Shown here: positions 8,068-17,319 of the stretch, piece by piece
How the letters are laid out: every line of letters starts with the position of its first letter
How positions within the stretch are numbered: the first letter of the stretch is position 1
NCBI RefSeq assembly: GCF_030436115.1
Contig: NZ_CP129407.1
Location: 652,502 to 716,501 of the forward strand
Direction of reading: 5' to 3'
Source: Borrelia sp. P9F1
Lineage (GTDB): Bacteria; Spirochaetota; Spirochaetia; Borreliales; Borreliaceae
Length of the DNA: 64,000 nt
Made by a program: the position numbers and the translations under genes
Notes under the pieces: generated by a model
The model's database searches: none
The model's input: only the letters and a program-made list of their open reading frames with translations
Told to the model about the DNA's origin: nothing

Positions 8068-11000
8068 TCTCTAATCCCTGCTAATAAGTTAAGTTTTTCG
8101 TATATGTAGTTAATTTTGTCTGTCTCTCTAGTGTTGTTTAAGTTTAGGAAAATTGAGTTTTTATACTCTGGATTTATTTTTAATGTGGTAGGATTGCCTT
8201 TTATTATTTCCATTATTTTTTTAACAGGAATGAGTTCTGTATTTAAATATTCAATTTCCAGCAATTTGTTTCTCTCTTTAAGGCTTGAGATGTTGAGTTT
8301 TTTTGCAAGTATTTTCATTTCTGCTAGCGTAAGTAGGACGTTTAGTTCTTCAGGAATAGAGCCGAATCGGTCATAAATCTCAGCTCTTATTTTTCTATTT
8401 TCTTCTTCACTCTGAATGCCCGAGATTTTTTTGTAGATTAACATCTTGTCCTGCTCATTTTCTGTGTAACTATCGGGAATAAACCCATTGTAGTTAATCT
8501 CAACGGAGATCTCTCTTTCTTGAGAACCCCTTCCCATTCGATGTGCAATTGCCTTGTGTAGCATGCCTAAGTAGCAGTCTAGACCAATTGACTCAATTTC
8601 TCCATGTTGCTCTCTTCCAAGTAGATTCCCAACACCTCTTATTTCCATATCTTTCATTGCAATTTTAAAGCCAGCTCCAAGTTCGGAAAATTCAGATATT
8701 GAACGTAGTCTTTCAACAGCACTTTCATTTAAACTTAACCCTTCTTTATATAAAAGATAAGCAAAAGCTTTTTGTGAACTTCTTCCAACTCTTCCTCTTA
8801 GTTGGTATAGTTGTGAGAGTCCGAATCTATTAGCATTGTTAATTATTATTGTATTTGCGTTTTCAATGTCTATTCCATTTTCAATTATTGTTGTAGCTAG
8901 AAGTATTTGATATGACTTGTTTATAAAATCGTGCATAATGTTTTCAATTTGATCGCCTGTAAGTTTTGCATGAATGATTGCAATTCTCGCATAGGGAATT
9001 ATTTTTTCCAAAATTACCTTTATTGAGTCTAGCTCCTCAATGTTATGATGTACGAAGAAGACTTGTCCATCGCGAGAAAGTTCATGTTCAATTGCATGTT
9101 TAATTAAGGCTTCATTAAATTCTTCTACGTAAGTTTCTATTTTAATTCTGTTTTTGGGTGGAATTTTCAAGACGGATATGTCCCTGAGTTTAATTAATGA
9201 CATATGGAGAGATCTTGGAATGGGGGTCGCTGATAACGCAAGGCAATCCACGGATATCTTTATTTCTTTTAAGTTTTCTTTTTCTCTTACTCCAAATCTC
9301 TGTTCTTCATCAATTATGATGAGTCCTAAATCTTTATATATTAGGTTCTTGGATAATATTTTGTGTGTTCCAATTATTATGTCAATCTCTCCCATCGCTA
9401 AGTTCTTAATAATTTCCCTTTCTGTTGATTTTTTTATAAATCTGCTCATCATTTCAATTTTGATTGGGAAATTTTTGAATCTTCGTTTAAATGTGTTAAA
9501 GTGTTGTTCTGCTAGGATTGTTGTTGGAGCAAGTATTGCCACTTGTTTCTTGCCCATTACAGCTTTAAATGCAGCTCTCATTGCTACCTCTGTTTTGCCA
9601 AATCCAACATCCCCACACAAAAGTCTATCCATTACTTTAAAGCTCATCATATCTTCTTTTATTTCTTCTATTGCAGTCAATTGATCTGGAGTTTCATCAT
9701 ATGGGAATTCTGACTCAAATAATAATTGCCATTCGTTATCTTGAGGATATTTAAATCCCTTAATGCTTTCTCTTTCTGAATAAAGTGCAACAAGTTTATC
9801 TGCTATGTCTTCAATCCTTTTTTTTGCATAAGCTTTTTTCTTTTCCCATGTTTTTGAACTAATACTGTCCAGCTTTATGCTTGGGATATTGTTTCCAATA
9901 TATTTTTGAATAAGATGTGTTTGCTCAATCGGAATAAACAATTTTTCATTATCGGCATATTCAATCTCAATGTAGTCTTTTTCAAGGAGGCTTGTTTTAA
10001 TTCTCTTTACCTGTCTAAATATCCCAATGCCATGGTTTATATGTACAACATAACTATTTTTTTCAACCTCAACAAATGAATCAATGACCTTTGTTTTTGA
10101 TGATTCAAAATCTTTATTTATTTTTTGTTTTCTGTTAAATATGTCAGACTCAAGAATAATAGCTATTTTTGCTTTGTTAATTATGAGTGAACTGGATATT
10201 TTTAGAACTTCAATTTTTATCTTCGGAAGATCCTTGAATAGGTATTTTAGTTTTTCCCTTTGTGATCCAGATTCTGCTGCGATTATTACTCTAAATCCGT
10301 TTTTTATCCAGTTAGTCATTTCATTTTTTGCAAGTATGATGTTTGAAAAAAAGCTAATATTAGTTTCAACTTGAAATTCTATGAATTCTTCTGTTTGAAT
10401 ATTTTCGGGTTTTGAAAAGAAAATATTAGTTTTTAATTTTAAATCTTTTAAGTTCATGAAAATTTTTTTTGGTGCAATTGTCTGGTTTCCCGTCTCTATT
10501 GCCTGACTGTAAAGCTTTTCATGTTCTTTGTAAATTTTTTTTGTCTCTTCTTGAAAGTTTGAGAGCTCGAAGTTGATAATGGGAGTATCTTTATCAATTT
10601 CCTGGGTTAAGTATGTATCTCCTATTAATGAATAAAAAAGTTCTTCTGATTTAGCACTGTGTCTTGACTTAATGTCTTTAAATAATGCTTTGTATTCATC
10701 TTCTTTTACTTGTTGTCCTAGCTTGTTTATGTTTGAGTCGTTCCATATGATTTCTTTCCTAGGTATGATTTCAAATTCAGAAATTTCATTTCCTTCTTTT
10801 AGTTGTGTAAAGGGGTTAAATGCTTTTATTTCTTCTATTTTGTTAAAATTTAGGGAAATTCTTACCGGTTCTGTTTTAACAAATGAATATATGTCTATCA
10901 CTTCTCCCTTTATGGTAAATTCTCCGGGTAGTGTGACTCTTGTCGTTTGTTCATAGCCTAGCTTTATAAGGGTTTTTTCCAGTGCCTTTACGTTGATTGT

Positions 11001-11441
11001 CTTTTCTTTCTGAATTTTATAGATGTTTTTAAATAGATTTTCTTTACTAGGAATTTTACCAAGAAGAGATTTTATTACAACAAGATAGATGCCAGGGTTA
11101 TTTTCATAAAAATTGATTAAAAATTTTACTCTTTCGCTAAAGACTTTACTTTTTGAACTAATTCCTTTGTATGCAAGGGAACTGAAGTAATTTAGTTCGT
11201 ATACTTGATCTGTGATTTGCAATAAATCGGATTTGATTTTGTCTGATATATTTTCGTCTTTAACTACCAGAATAACACTTTTGTTCTTGCTGTATTCTTT
11301 TATTTTATTTATTAAAAAGGCTTTAAAAAAACCTTCATATCCTACTAATGTAAATGGTGCTCTTTGTTTGCAGAGTTGTTTTACTTTTTCTAACTCATAA
11401 CCATCACTTAGTCTGGTAGTTAATTCTTTTTCTATATCCAT
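8064..11441 (-). CDS. mfd: Transcription-repair coupling factor Mfd
   Basis: A DNA translocase that removes RNA polymerase stalled at lesions and recruits UvrA. The 1125 residues are typical. The order is an N-terminal UvrB-like part, a CarD-type polymerase-interaction domain ([15 protein letters not shown]), RecG-like helicase motor domains with Walker [10 protein letters not shown] and the DEEQRFGV box, then [10 protein letters not shown], the [10 protein letters not shown]-type motif VI region ([10 protein letters not shown]) and a C-terminal TRCF domain. AAGG lies 5 nt upstream of the ATG. It heads a two-gene mfd-ackA unit and is divergent from the exported-protein gene starting at 11538. 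No unusual residues were noticed. Confidence 0.97.
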   Translation of the reverse strand: MDIEKELTTRLSDGYELEKVKQLCKQRAPFTLVGYEGFFKAFLINKIKEYSKNKSVILVVKDENISDKIKSDLLQITDQVYELNYFSSLAYKGISSKSKVFSERVKFLINFYENNPGIYLVVIKSLLGKIPSKENLFKNIYKIQKEKTINVKALEKTLIKLGYEQTTRVTLPGEFTIKGEVIDIYSFVKTEPVRISLNFNKIEEIKAFNPFTQLKEGNEISEFEIIPRKEIIWNDSNINKLGQQVKEDEYKALFKDIKSRHSAKSEELFYSLIGDTYLTQEIDKDTPIINFELSNFQEETKKIYKEHEKLYSQAIETGNQTIAPKKIFMNLKDLKLKTNIFFSKPENIQTEEFIEFQVETNISFFSNIILAKNEMTNWIKNGFRVIIAAESGSQREKLKYLFKDLPKIKIEVLKISSSLIINKAKIAIILESDIFNRKQKINKDFESSKTKVIDSFVEVEKNSYVVHINHGIGIFRQVKRIKTSLLEKDYIEIEYADNEKLFIPIEQTHLIQKYIGNNIPSIKLDSISSKTWEKKKAYAKKRIEDIADKLVALYSERESIKGFKYPQDNEWQLLFESEFPYDETPDQLTAIEEIKEDMMSFKVMDRLLCGDVGFGKTEVAMRAAFKAVMGKKQVAILAPTTILAEQHFNTFKRRFKNFPIKIEMMSRFIKKSTEREIIKNLAMGEIDIIIGTHKILSKNLIYKDLGLIIIDEEQRFGVREKENLKEIKISVDCLALSATPIPRSLHMSLIKLRDISVLKIPPKNRIKIETYVEEFNEALIKHAIEHELSRDGQVFFVHHNIEELDSIKVILEKIIPYARIAIIHAKLTGDQIENIMHDFINKSYQILLATTIIENGIDIENANTIIINNANRFGLSQLYQLRGRVGRSSQKAFAYLLYKEGLSLNESAVERLRSISEFSELGAGFKIAMKDMEIRGVGNLLGREQHGEIESIGLDCYLGMLHKAIAHRMGRGSQEREISVEINYNGFIPDSYTENEQDKMLIYKKISGIQSEEENRKIRAEIYDRFGSIPEELNVLLTLAEMKILAKKLNISSLKERNKLLEIEYLNTELIPVKKIMEIIKGNPTTLKINPEYKNSIFLNLNNTRETDKINYIYEKLNLLAGIRE

Positions 11442-11537
11442 CTTTTACCTTTTTGTTCCTGTAGTTTAGTATAATATTATATATTATAGTTATTATCGGT
11501 TTCTTTACGTATAATGTAAGGGGTTTTTGGGGAGTTT

Positions 11538-12500
11538 ATGGAATTTAGAAAGTTATTTTTGTTTTTGTTCCTTGCTTATGTTCCTGTTGTTCTTTTTTCT
11601 AGAGATTACAAGGGTCTTGATTTTAAGATAAAGTTTTTTAATCAATCAATATATCGTATTAACAGTAATATTTCTGTTGAGGTTTCACTTGCTAACTTAT
11701 CTGATGATTTAATTGCTCTTGAAATGGGAGACATTAATACTTTTGGATTCGATTTCGATGTTACAGATACTACTAACATGAGAGTTAAGAGACCTATTGA
11801 ATACGTTAAGGATAGATCAAAGAATGTTGCGATTCCTGTTAGAACGCTGACTTTAAGACCTAATGAAAAATTTTCTGTAGTTATGAGCTTAAATCAATTT
11901 GTACAATTTGATAAGGATGGAGTTTATTTTATAAAGGGTGTGTTCTTCCCAGACATTTCGGACTTGCAAAAACGAATAGAATCTAATGTTGTTACATTAT
12001 TTTTAAAGCCTAGGGTGGATGATGTGGAAGAGAAGGTAGATTTTTCCAATATCGCATCCAATCATGAGATACAAGGTGTTTTAAAAAGAGTAAATTTGTC
12101 TCCTGACAAGATTGTTGAATATTTGTTTGAGGCATTGCGTCTTGGCAAGAAGGAAAAGTTTTTCTTGTATATTGATATTGAGAGTTTTATTTTAAATGAT
12201 CAAAATAAAGCATACATTTATGAGCAAGAATTGAAGTCGGGTTCCAGTAATATGTTAGAGGAGTATAAGGAATATTTATGGAGTGGTAATGGTGCTGACA
12301 TATCAAGGGTTCCTAGTAAGTTTTCTATTATTGAAACGACTTATACAGATTCTACGGGGAAAGTCACTGCTGACTTGTATTTTGATGATGGGCATTTCTA
12401 TATAATTAAGCGCTATACCTTTTTCTTCAAAAAGTATGATTTTTATTGGATAATTTACGATTATGCCGTTCAAAATATTGGGGTTAAGGAGAAATATTAA
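11538..12500 (+). CDS. Exported protein of unknown function
   Basis: A 320-residue protein with a clear N-terminal signal sequence (hydrophobic from about residue 6 to 20, VVLFS region), so periplasmic or outer-surface. Residues about 25-160 look beta-rich, possibly an immunoglobulin-like or BsuPI-like domain. The C-terminal third has the alternating hydrophobic pattern of an NTF2-like fold; both are impressions only. A GGGGAG lies 7 nt upstream of the ATG, and a TATAAT stands at about 11510. It overlaps the start of the LysM amidase gene, and the two are almost certainly one operon. A link to cell-wall work is inferred from that. Confidence 0.8.
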   Translation: MEFRKLFLFLFLAYVPVVLFSRDYKGLDFKIKFFNQSIYRINSNISVEVSLANLSDDLIALEMGDINTFGFDFDVTDTTNMRVKRPIEYVKDRSKNVAIPVRTLTLRPNEKFSVVMSLNQFVQFDKDGVYFIKGVFFPDISDLQKRIESNVVTLFLKPRVDDVEEKVDFSNIASNHEIQGVLKRVNLSPDKIVEYLFEALRLGKKEKFFLYIDIESFILNDQNKAYIYEQELKSGSSNMLEEYKEYLWSGNGADISRVPSKFSIIETTYTDSTGKVTADLYFDDGHFYIIKRYTFFFKKYDFYWIIYDYAVQNIGVKEKY

Positions 12501-14517
12501 GTATTTAATTTTTAAGATTAAAGAACTTGGTATTTTTTTGTGGATCATAAGTTCCCTAGGTTTATATGCGAATTTTAAACATGAGGTGGTTAAAGGGGAT
12601 ACCCTTTATTCTATTTCTCTTAAGTATAGGGTTCCAATAAAAGACCTTAAAAGAGTAAATAACCTTGGTTCTGACAGTATTGGATTGGGGCTTGTATTAA
12701 TTATTCCAAGGCCCTCCGAGGAACATAAAATTGTTAAGAAGAGCGTTGAAGAACCTGGTGTTAGAAATAATGTTAGTTCTGGTTCGAAAATTCATGTTGT
12801 AAAAGAGAATGATACTGTTGAGGCAATAGCAAATCAGTATAGGATTAAAGAGAAGGAATTACTTGCTTGGAATGATTTAAGTTCTAGGCATGTTAAGGTT
12901 TCCTCTAAACTAGTCGTAAGTGAACCTGATTTTTTGAGGCCATATGTGGTTAAGAGAGGTGATTCGCTTTCCCAGTTAGCTTTGGATTTTAATATTAGTA
13001 CTGAAGACATTATGAGGTTAAATTCTTTAGAGGATCAAAATTTAATAATCGGGCAGAAATTATACTTAAAGAAGGCCTCCGGTAATATTAATTTTCATTA
13101 TGTAAAAAGGGGCGAAACTCTTGGTAAGATTGCATATATTTACGGTGTGACTCCCAAACATCTCGTTAATCTTAATGGGGAGAAAGCAATAAACTTAAAG
13201 GCAGATTCCATTTTGGAGGTTTCAAAGATTATTGGAGAGAGTTTGTCAAGCATTAGGGATGTGATTCCGAAGTTAAAAAAGAGTAGTAAGGATTTTATGC
13301 TACATGAAGTATCTGTTGGGGAAACTCTTTATAGTATCGCACGTAAATATGGAGTTCTGATTGAAGAACTTAAGAGATGGAATAATTTAAGTGGAAATAA
13401 TATTTCTTATAAGCAAGAACTTAAAATTTACGATAAACAAAAAGAATCCAATATTGCTAGTAAAAGTTCAAGAGATTCTGTGGAAAAGATTAGTGACTCT
13501 GGGAGTAAAGTTAGAGCTCTTACAAATGTTCCTTCTGCTAAGAATAAAAAGTTGGATTTAAACTTTTCCAATGTTTTAGGTAGAAGAGATTTTTTTGATG
13601 TAAGTGCTTTAGTGATTCTGGATCCTAAAATACCGATATTTGAGGTTAATGGAGATTTTTATTATTGGTATAAACCTAAAAAAATAAACCAACCGAGTGA
13701 ATTTTATTCGGAGGATTGGCGCTCTCCGCTTAATGCTTATAAGAAGGCAAGTCAGCTTTTTAAAAGTTTTGAAAGTCTTGTTAAGACTAGACCAGTTAAG
13801 AATAATAAGCTTAAAAATAAATTAATAATTATTGATCCCGGCCATGGGGGCCTTGATCCTGGTGCCATTGTTAAGGCTAAAGACGGTCTTGGTAATGAAA
13901 TTTTTGTTGTTGAAGACGAATATGTTTATGATATTGCCTTGAGGCTTTATGTGTATCTTAAAGAGTATGGAGCTAACGTTGAGCTTACTATTTTAGCTCC
14001 CGATCATTTAATTAGAGACAGCGTGTCTGCTAATAATACATTTGTCAATGTTAAGAATGAAGTTTATAATGACTATGATTTAAATAAGAATGACACAGTT
14101 GATTCTTGGATAAGTGGAACCCAGGAGGGATTAAAGAAAAGGCTATCCGTTGTTCATAAATTTGTAAATAAGCATAAAAATATTGATGAGAAAGATATTC
14201 TGTATGTTAGCCTGCATGCCGATAATAGTGTAGGAGCACCCCGGAGCATGGGGTTTTATTACCAACATGAAGAAGGTAAGAGTTCGGATTTGCATTCTAA
14301 GTCTGTTATTGAAAAAATCACACAAGGACTTAGGAGAAGTTTCTATATTAAGGGACAAAATCTTTACGTGCTGAAGAATAATATTGTTAAGACTAGATTT
14401 TTGGTTGAAGTTAGAAATTTGGCATTTGATGAGGAGGCTTGGGCAATCAGGTTTGCCAAATTGAGAGATCAGGATTCCAAGATACTTGCGGATGCTATTT
14501 TGAAAATCTTTTCTTAA
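12463..14517 (+). CDS. N-acetylmuramoyl-L-alanine amidase with five LysM repeats
   Basis: Cleaves the amide bond between MurNAc and the stem peptide. The N-terminal hydrophobic segment (about residues 13-37) is followed by five LysM modules, beginning near residues 40, 109, 164, 213 and 281, which bind peptidoglycan. After a linker the Amidase_3 domain carries zinc ligands in IIDPGHGG, a glutamate in VVEDEYVYD and a histidine in SLHADN, and the catalytic glutamate in LVEVRNL. A large insertion sits between the second and third motif. The first ATG lies 38 nt inside the previous gene; an AAGGAG at 12486-12491 instead points to an ATT codon at 12496 overlapping the upstream stop, which would give a classic signal peptide. 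Function is clear, the start is not. Confidence 0.9.
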   Translation: MPFKILGLRRNIKYLIFKIKELGIFLWIISSLGLYANFKHEVVKGDTLYSISLKYRVPIKDLKRVNNLGSDSIGLGLVLIIPRPSEEHKIVKKSVEEPGVRNNVSSGSKIHVVKENDTVEAIANQYRIKEKELLAWNDLSSRHVKVSSKLVVSEPDFLRPYVVKRGDSLSQLALDFNISTEDIMRLNSLEDQNLIIGQKLYLKKASGNINFHYVKRGETLGKIAYIYGVTPKHLVNLNGEKAINLKADSILEVSKIIGESLSSIRDVIPKLKKSSKDFMLHEVSVGETLYSIARKYGVLIEELKRWNNLSGNNISYKQELKIYDKQKESNIASKSSRDSVEKISDSGSKVRALTNVPSAKNKKLDLNFSNVLGRRDFFDVSALVILDPKIPIFEVNGDFYYWYKPKKINQPSEFYSEDWRSPLNAYKKASQLFKSFESLVKTRPVKNNKLKNKLIIIDPGHGGLDPGAIVKAKDGLGNEIFVVEDEYVYDIALRLYVYLKEYGANVELTILAPDHLIRDSVSANNTFVNVKNEVYNDYDLNKNDTVDSWISGTQEGLKKRLSVVHKFVNKHKNIDEKDILYVSLHADNSVGAPRSMGFYYQHEEGKSSDLHSKSVIEKITQGLRRSFYIKGQNLYVLKNNIVKTRFLVEVRNLAFDEEAWAIRFAKLRDQDSKILADAILKIFS

Positions 14518-14554
14518 GACTAGATCCACTATTTTCTAGAAAAAATGGCCATTT

Positions 14555-14587
14555 AATTGACAAAAAAAAGTCAATTTAGGATAATAC
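14555..14587 (+). promoter_or_regulatory. Promoter of tRNA-Asn with an inverted repeat over the -35 box
   Basis: TTGACA (14557-14562), a 17-nt spacer and GATAAT (14580-14585), ending 15 nt before the tRNA. The -35 box lies in a perfect 7-bp inverted repeat, AATTGAC/GTCAATT, separated by eight A residues (14555-14576). Confidence 0.7.
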
Positions 14588-14600
14588 TTTTAGTGTTTGT

Positions 14601-14672
14601 TCCCCTATAGCTCAGTGGTAGAGCGGGTGGCTGTTAACCACTAGGTCGGAGGTTCAAGTCCTTCTGGGGGAG
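14601..14672 (+). tRNA. tRNA-Asn (anticodon GTT)
   Basis: A 72-nt cloverleaf: acceptor TCCCCTA/TGGGGGA (one G-T), D stem GCTC/GAGC, anticodon stem GGTGG/CCACT with loop CTGTTAA, T stem GGAGG/CCTTC, discriminator G. The opposite strand of its 3' half encodes the last ten codons of the RNase M5 frame. Confidence 0.95.
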
Positions 14673-15207
14673 TTTTTTGTTGAGTTATCTCTTCTATTTC
14701 TTCTCTTTTGATTTGAAAATAATTGATCCTTTCGAGTAGTCTTTTGTTGTTTCCATTTCCTAATTGGAAGTGCCTTTGTATCTTCTCTCTTCTTTCTCTA
14801 GATTGGCTTCCTGTGAGTCCGAGTTCTATTAAATCATTTAAGGTAATACCCTCCTTAGCTTCTTTATTGGAAAAAGTGGCTACTTTTGTTAAAGCTTTTA
14901 TTATTTCAAGACCAGAGGACAGCTCAACTTCTTTATTTTTACTTTCAAGATGAGCATGCTTAACGTTGTCCTGATTTGAACATTTTAGTCTCTTAAGTAT
15001 CTGTTTCCTAATTAAATCTCCTGACTTGTCGCTATCAGTGAAGATAATTATTCCATTTGTTGCCAGCGCTCGCTTGAGCACATTGATAGTATCTGATTTA
15101 ATATGAAATCCACCAGTTTCAACTACAGTACACTCAAATAGTTCTTTTATTCTCCTAGCATCATCTTTACCTTCAACTACAATGATCTCTTTTATTATTC
15201 CCAGAAT
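14641..15207 (-). CDS. rnmV: Toprim-domain ribonuclease M5 (5S rRNA maturase)
   Basis: RNase M5 makes the mature ends of 5S rRNA. The Toprim core is present: IIVVEGKDDARR near the N-terminus (catalytic glutamate), then IIIFTDSDKSGDLIRK with the DxD pair, followed by the family's C-terminal region with SRERREKIQRHF. No ATG precedes the Toprim motif. Between the in-frame TAA (15208-15210, also the stop of the aminopeptidase gene) and that motif lie only ATT, CTG, GGA, ATA, ATA, AAA codons, so the start must be a rare codon. The ATT at 15205-15207 is the outermost choice; a GTG at 15081 would delete the catalytic glutamate. The frame ends inside tRNA-Asn on the other strand, so its C-terminus is partly antisense-tRNA sequence. 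Confidence 0.8.
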   Translation of the reverse strand: MLGIIKEIIVVEGKDDARRIKELFECTVVETGGFHIKSDTINVLKRALATNGIIIFTDSDKSGDLIRKQILKRLKCSNQDNVKHAHLESKNKEVELSSGLEIIKALTKVATFSNKEAKEGITLNDLIELGLTGSQSRERREKIQRHFQLGNGNNKRLLERINYFQIKREEIEEITQQKTPPEGLEPPT

Positions 15208-16476
15208 TTAATTCCAATTTTCAAAAAATGATCTAAGTAACTTTATTGCATCTATGTGATCCGATATTGCGATTGTTTCTCTTAAAGAGTGCATTGCCCA
15301 CATTGGAGTTCCAATGTCTATGGTTTCAATACCCGTTTGGGCGTTTGTAATGGGTCCAATTGTGGTTCCGGCATTAACATTTGCTTTCAATATTATTTCT
15401 TGAACTTGAATGTTATTTTTTATGGCCAATGATTTAAGCTTTGCACATCCGCTTGCTGTTGTTGCATACTTAAAATTAGCATTACTTTTAATCGTCACAC
15501 CCTTCCCTAGGCTTACTTCATACTTTGGGTCATGTTTGTCCGTGTATCCCGGATGAACACCATGCGCAGCATCCATTGAAATGTGGAATGACTTGTTTAA
15601 CTTTATTAAGTGTTCTTCTCTTCCTAAATTTAAAGCATGATTAATTCTTTCTAACACTTCTGTTAATAGTTGTGAATCAGCCCCTCTTGAAGTTAAAGAT
15701 CCAATTTCCTCATTATCGAAAAACACAGCCACTTTATTTTTACTGTTGTTTGTGTGCACGAATGCATTCATAACGGCATGACAACCAGATTTGTTATCAA
15801 GATTTTTTGATGATAAAAATTCACCTTCGCTACCAATGATTTTAGAAGTTTCAGATGTTGTAAAGATTAGATCACAAGATAGAAAATCCTTCTCCAATAT
15901 GTTGATCCTTTCTAGGATTGTCTTCTTAATGCTTTTCTGGAGGCTAGTAATAACTACAATGTTTTCGTGTGTATCATACGCAAATCCTTCATTAACCTTG
16001 CGGTTTAGGTGAATTGCAACATTTGGTATAATGCCAATGTTTTCAATCGTTATTAGTTCTGAATTAATCATTCCATCTTTATTGAAATACACAACTCCTG
16101 CTAAAGTTAAATCTCTGTCAGTCCAAGTTGAAATGATCGGTCCTCCATAAACTTCAATGTGATTTGAAAATACATTTCCTTTATTCTTTGTGGATTCTAT
16201 TTTAAGTTTTAATCCAGGGCTGTCAGAGTGCGCTCCTGCTATCAAGAACGGTTCCTGTTTTTTATCCGTATTGATATTAAATGCAATAAGAGAAGTGCCT
16301 TCTTTTTTAATGTAGTAATATCCTGTTTCTAATTTCCATTTATCATCAAGTTTTAATTCCCTAGCATTAAGATAATGTATTAGTTTTTGTTCAATGTAAT
16401 TTACTAGATGATATGGAGTTAGGCTTGTATCTAACAAATTTTGAAAATATGATATATCTAAGGTTTGGTCATTCAT
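15208..16476 (-). CDS. apeB: M18 family aminopeptidase (aspartyl/leucine type)
   Basis: A cobalt- or zinc-dependent, cytoplasmic aminopeptidase that trims peptides, useful to an organism living on host peptides. The 422 residues fit family M18. Visible ligands: H83 in GAHSDSPG; the DNKSGC region; the DNEEIGS motif with its catalytic glutamate; and the late HPGYTDKHDPKYE stretch. The GTTIGPI motif lies near the C-terminus. The stop codon abuts RNase M5, which follows directly, so the two are probably co-transcribed. It is divergent from the lipoprotein gene at 16563. Confident at family level; the preferred N-terminal residue is not predictable here. Confidence 0.93.
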   Translation of the reverse strand: MNDQTLDISYFQNLLDTSLTPYHLVNYIEQKLIHYLNARELKLDDKWKLETGYYYIKKEGTSLIAFNINTDKKQEPFLIAGAHSDSPGLKLKIESTKNKGNVFSNHIEVYGGPIISTWTDRDLTLAGVVYFNKDGMINSELITIENIGIIPNVAIHLNRKVNEGFAYDTHENIVVITSLQKSIKKTILERINILEKDFLSCDLIFTTSETSKIIGSEGEFLSSKNLDNKSGCHAVMNAFVHTNNSKNKVAVFFDNEEIGSLTSRGADSQLLTEVLERINHALNLGREEHLIKLNKSFHISMDAAHGVHPGYTDKHDPKYEVSLGKGVTIKSNANFKYATTASGCAKLKSLAIKNNIQVQEIILKANVNAGTTIGPITNAQTGIETIDIGTPMWAMHSLRETIAISDHIDAIKLLRSFFENWN

Positions 16477-16505
16477 TGTTGGCGTCCTCCCACTGTTTCG
16501 GCTTA

Positions 16506-16535
16506 TTGTTTTTATAGTTTATATATTATTATAAT
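16506..16535 (+). promoter_or_regulatory. Probable promoter of the lipoprotein gene
   Basis: TTGTTT (16506-16511), 18 nt, TATAAT (16530-16535), then AAAGGAG 5 nt before the ATG at 16563. Confidence 0.5.
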
Positions 16536-16562
16536 GGTTGGTATGTATATAAAGGAGATTAA

Positions 16563-17288
16563 ATGAAAAATTTTAGTAAATTGTTGCTCATATCCTTAAT
16601 ATTGATTTCTTGTACGGCAAGTACAACAGTTGATTTGAATAACAATATGAGTGGAACAGTTTCAGTTGTATTTAACGTTAAGCCGGAGTTTGAAAAAATA
16701 AGAAGAGAGCTTGTGGCCACCCTTGGGGGCGAGGAAGTAGCTAGAATGCCTCTTTTTCCTGTAGATGAGATAAGAAAATATTTTCAAGATCTGGGGGAGG
16801 ATTCGGGTCTAAAGCTTTCAAAGATTAAAGAGAAGGGTGATTCTCTTGAACTTGTTATTGAATTTGATAACTTGAGTAGAGTTCTTAAAGATTATTTAGA
16901 AAAAGAAACAATGCCACTATTGAAGGTGGCTAGCAAAAATGGCAAAAATATTATTGATATTGACATTAATATAAAAAATGTAACAAAGATTATTAACGAT
17001 AATAAAGCATCAATAAATGACGCTCTTGCAGCACTTCTCCCATCAGAGGAAGTTCCAATGACTGAGAAAGAATACAGAGATGTTTTAGTCTACTTTTTGT
17101 CAGATTTTACTAGTAAGGCGGGGGAGCTTATAGATAGCTCTAGCATTAAAATTAAGATAAAGACTTCAAGAAAAATTCAAGAACAGTTCGGATTTAAGCA
17201 AACTAGTTTAAATAGCCTAGAATTTGAATTGGATATGGTTAAGGGTTTGAGTCTAGAGAATCCAATAAGATTGAGATTAGTTTATTAA
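16563..17288 (+). CDS. Lipoprotein of unknown function
   Basis: A 241-residue protein with a spirochetal lipoprotein signal: MKNFSKLLLISLILISC, predicted to be cleaved before C17 and lipidated. The mature part begins with a Ser/Thr/Asn-rich tether and then a soluble mixed alpha/beta domain rich in Lys, Glu and Ile with no motif I recognise. The strong AAAGGAG supports the start. It occupies the BB0628 position. It converges on fruA with a hairpin in the 29-nt gap. Whether it faces the periplasm or the host cannot be told from sequence. Confidence 0.82.
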   Translation: MKNFSKLLLISLILISCTASTTVDLNNNMSGTVSVVFNVKPEFEKIRRELVATLGGEEVARMPLFPVDEIRKYFQDLGEDSGLKLSKIKEKGDSLELVIEFDNLSRVLKDYLEKETMPLLKVASKNGKNIIDIDINIKNVTKIINDNKASINDALAALLPSEEVPMTEKEYRDVLVYFLSDFTSKAGELIDSSSIKIKIKTSRKIQEQFGFKQTSLNSLEFELDMVKGLSLENPIRLRLVY

Positions 17289-17319
17289 ATTCCTTTATTG
17301 TGAAGAGAGTAAGGGAATT
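17288..17319. terminator. Hairpin between convergent lipoprotein and fruA genes
   Basis: AATTCCTTTA (17288-17297) pairs with TAAGGGAATT (17310-17319), 10 bp with one G-T and a 12-nt loop. It overlaps both stop codons. No long T run follows on either side, so termination strength is uncertain. Confidence 0.45.

Noticed and set aside
9154-9684. 176-codon plus-strand frame inside mfd
   Set aside because: Antisense to the conserved helicase motifs of mfd; composition is that of a shadow frame.
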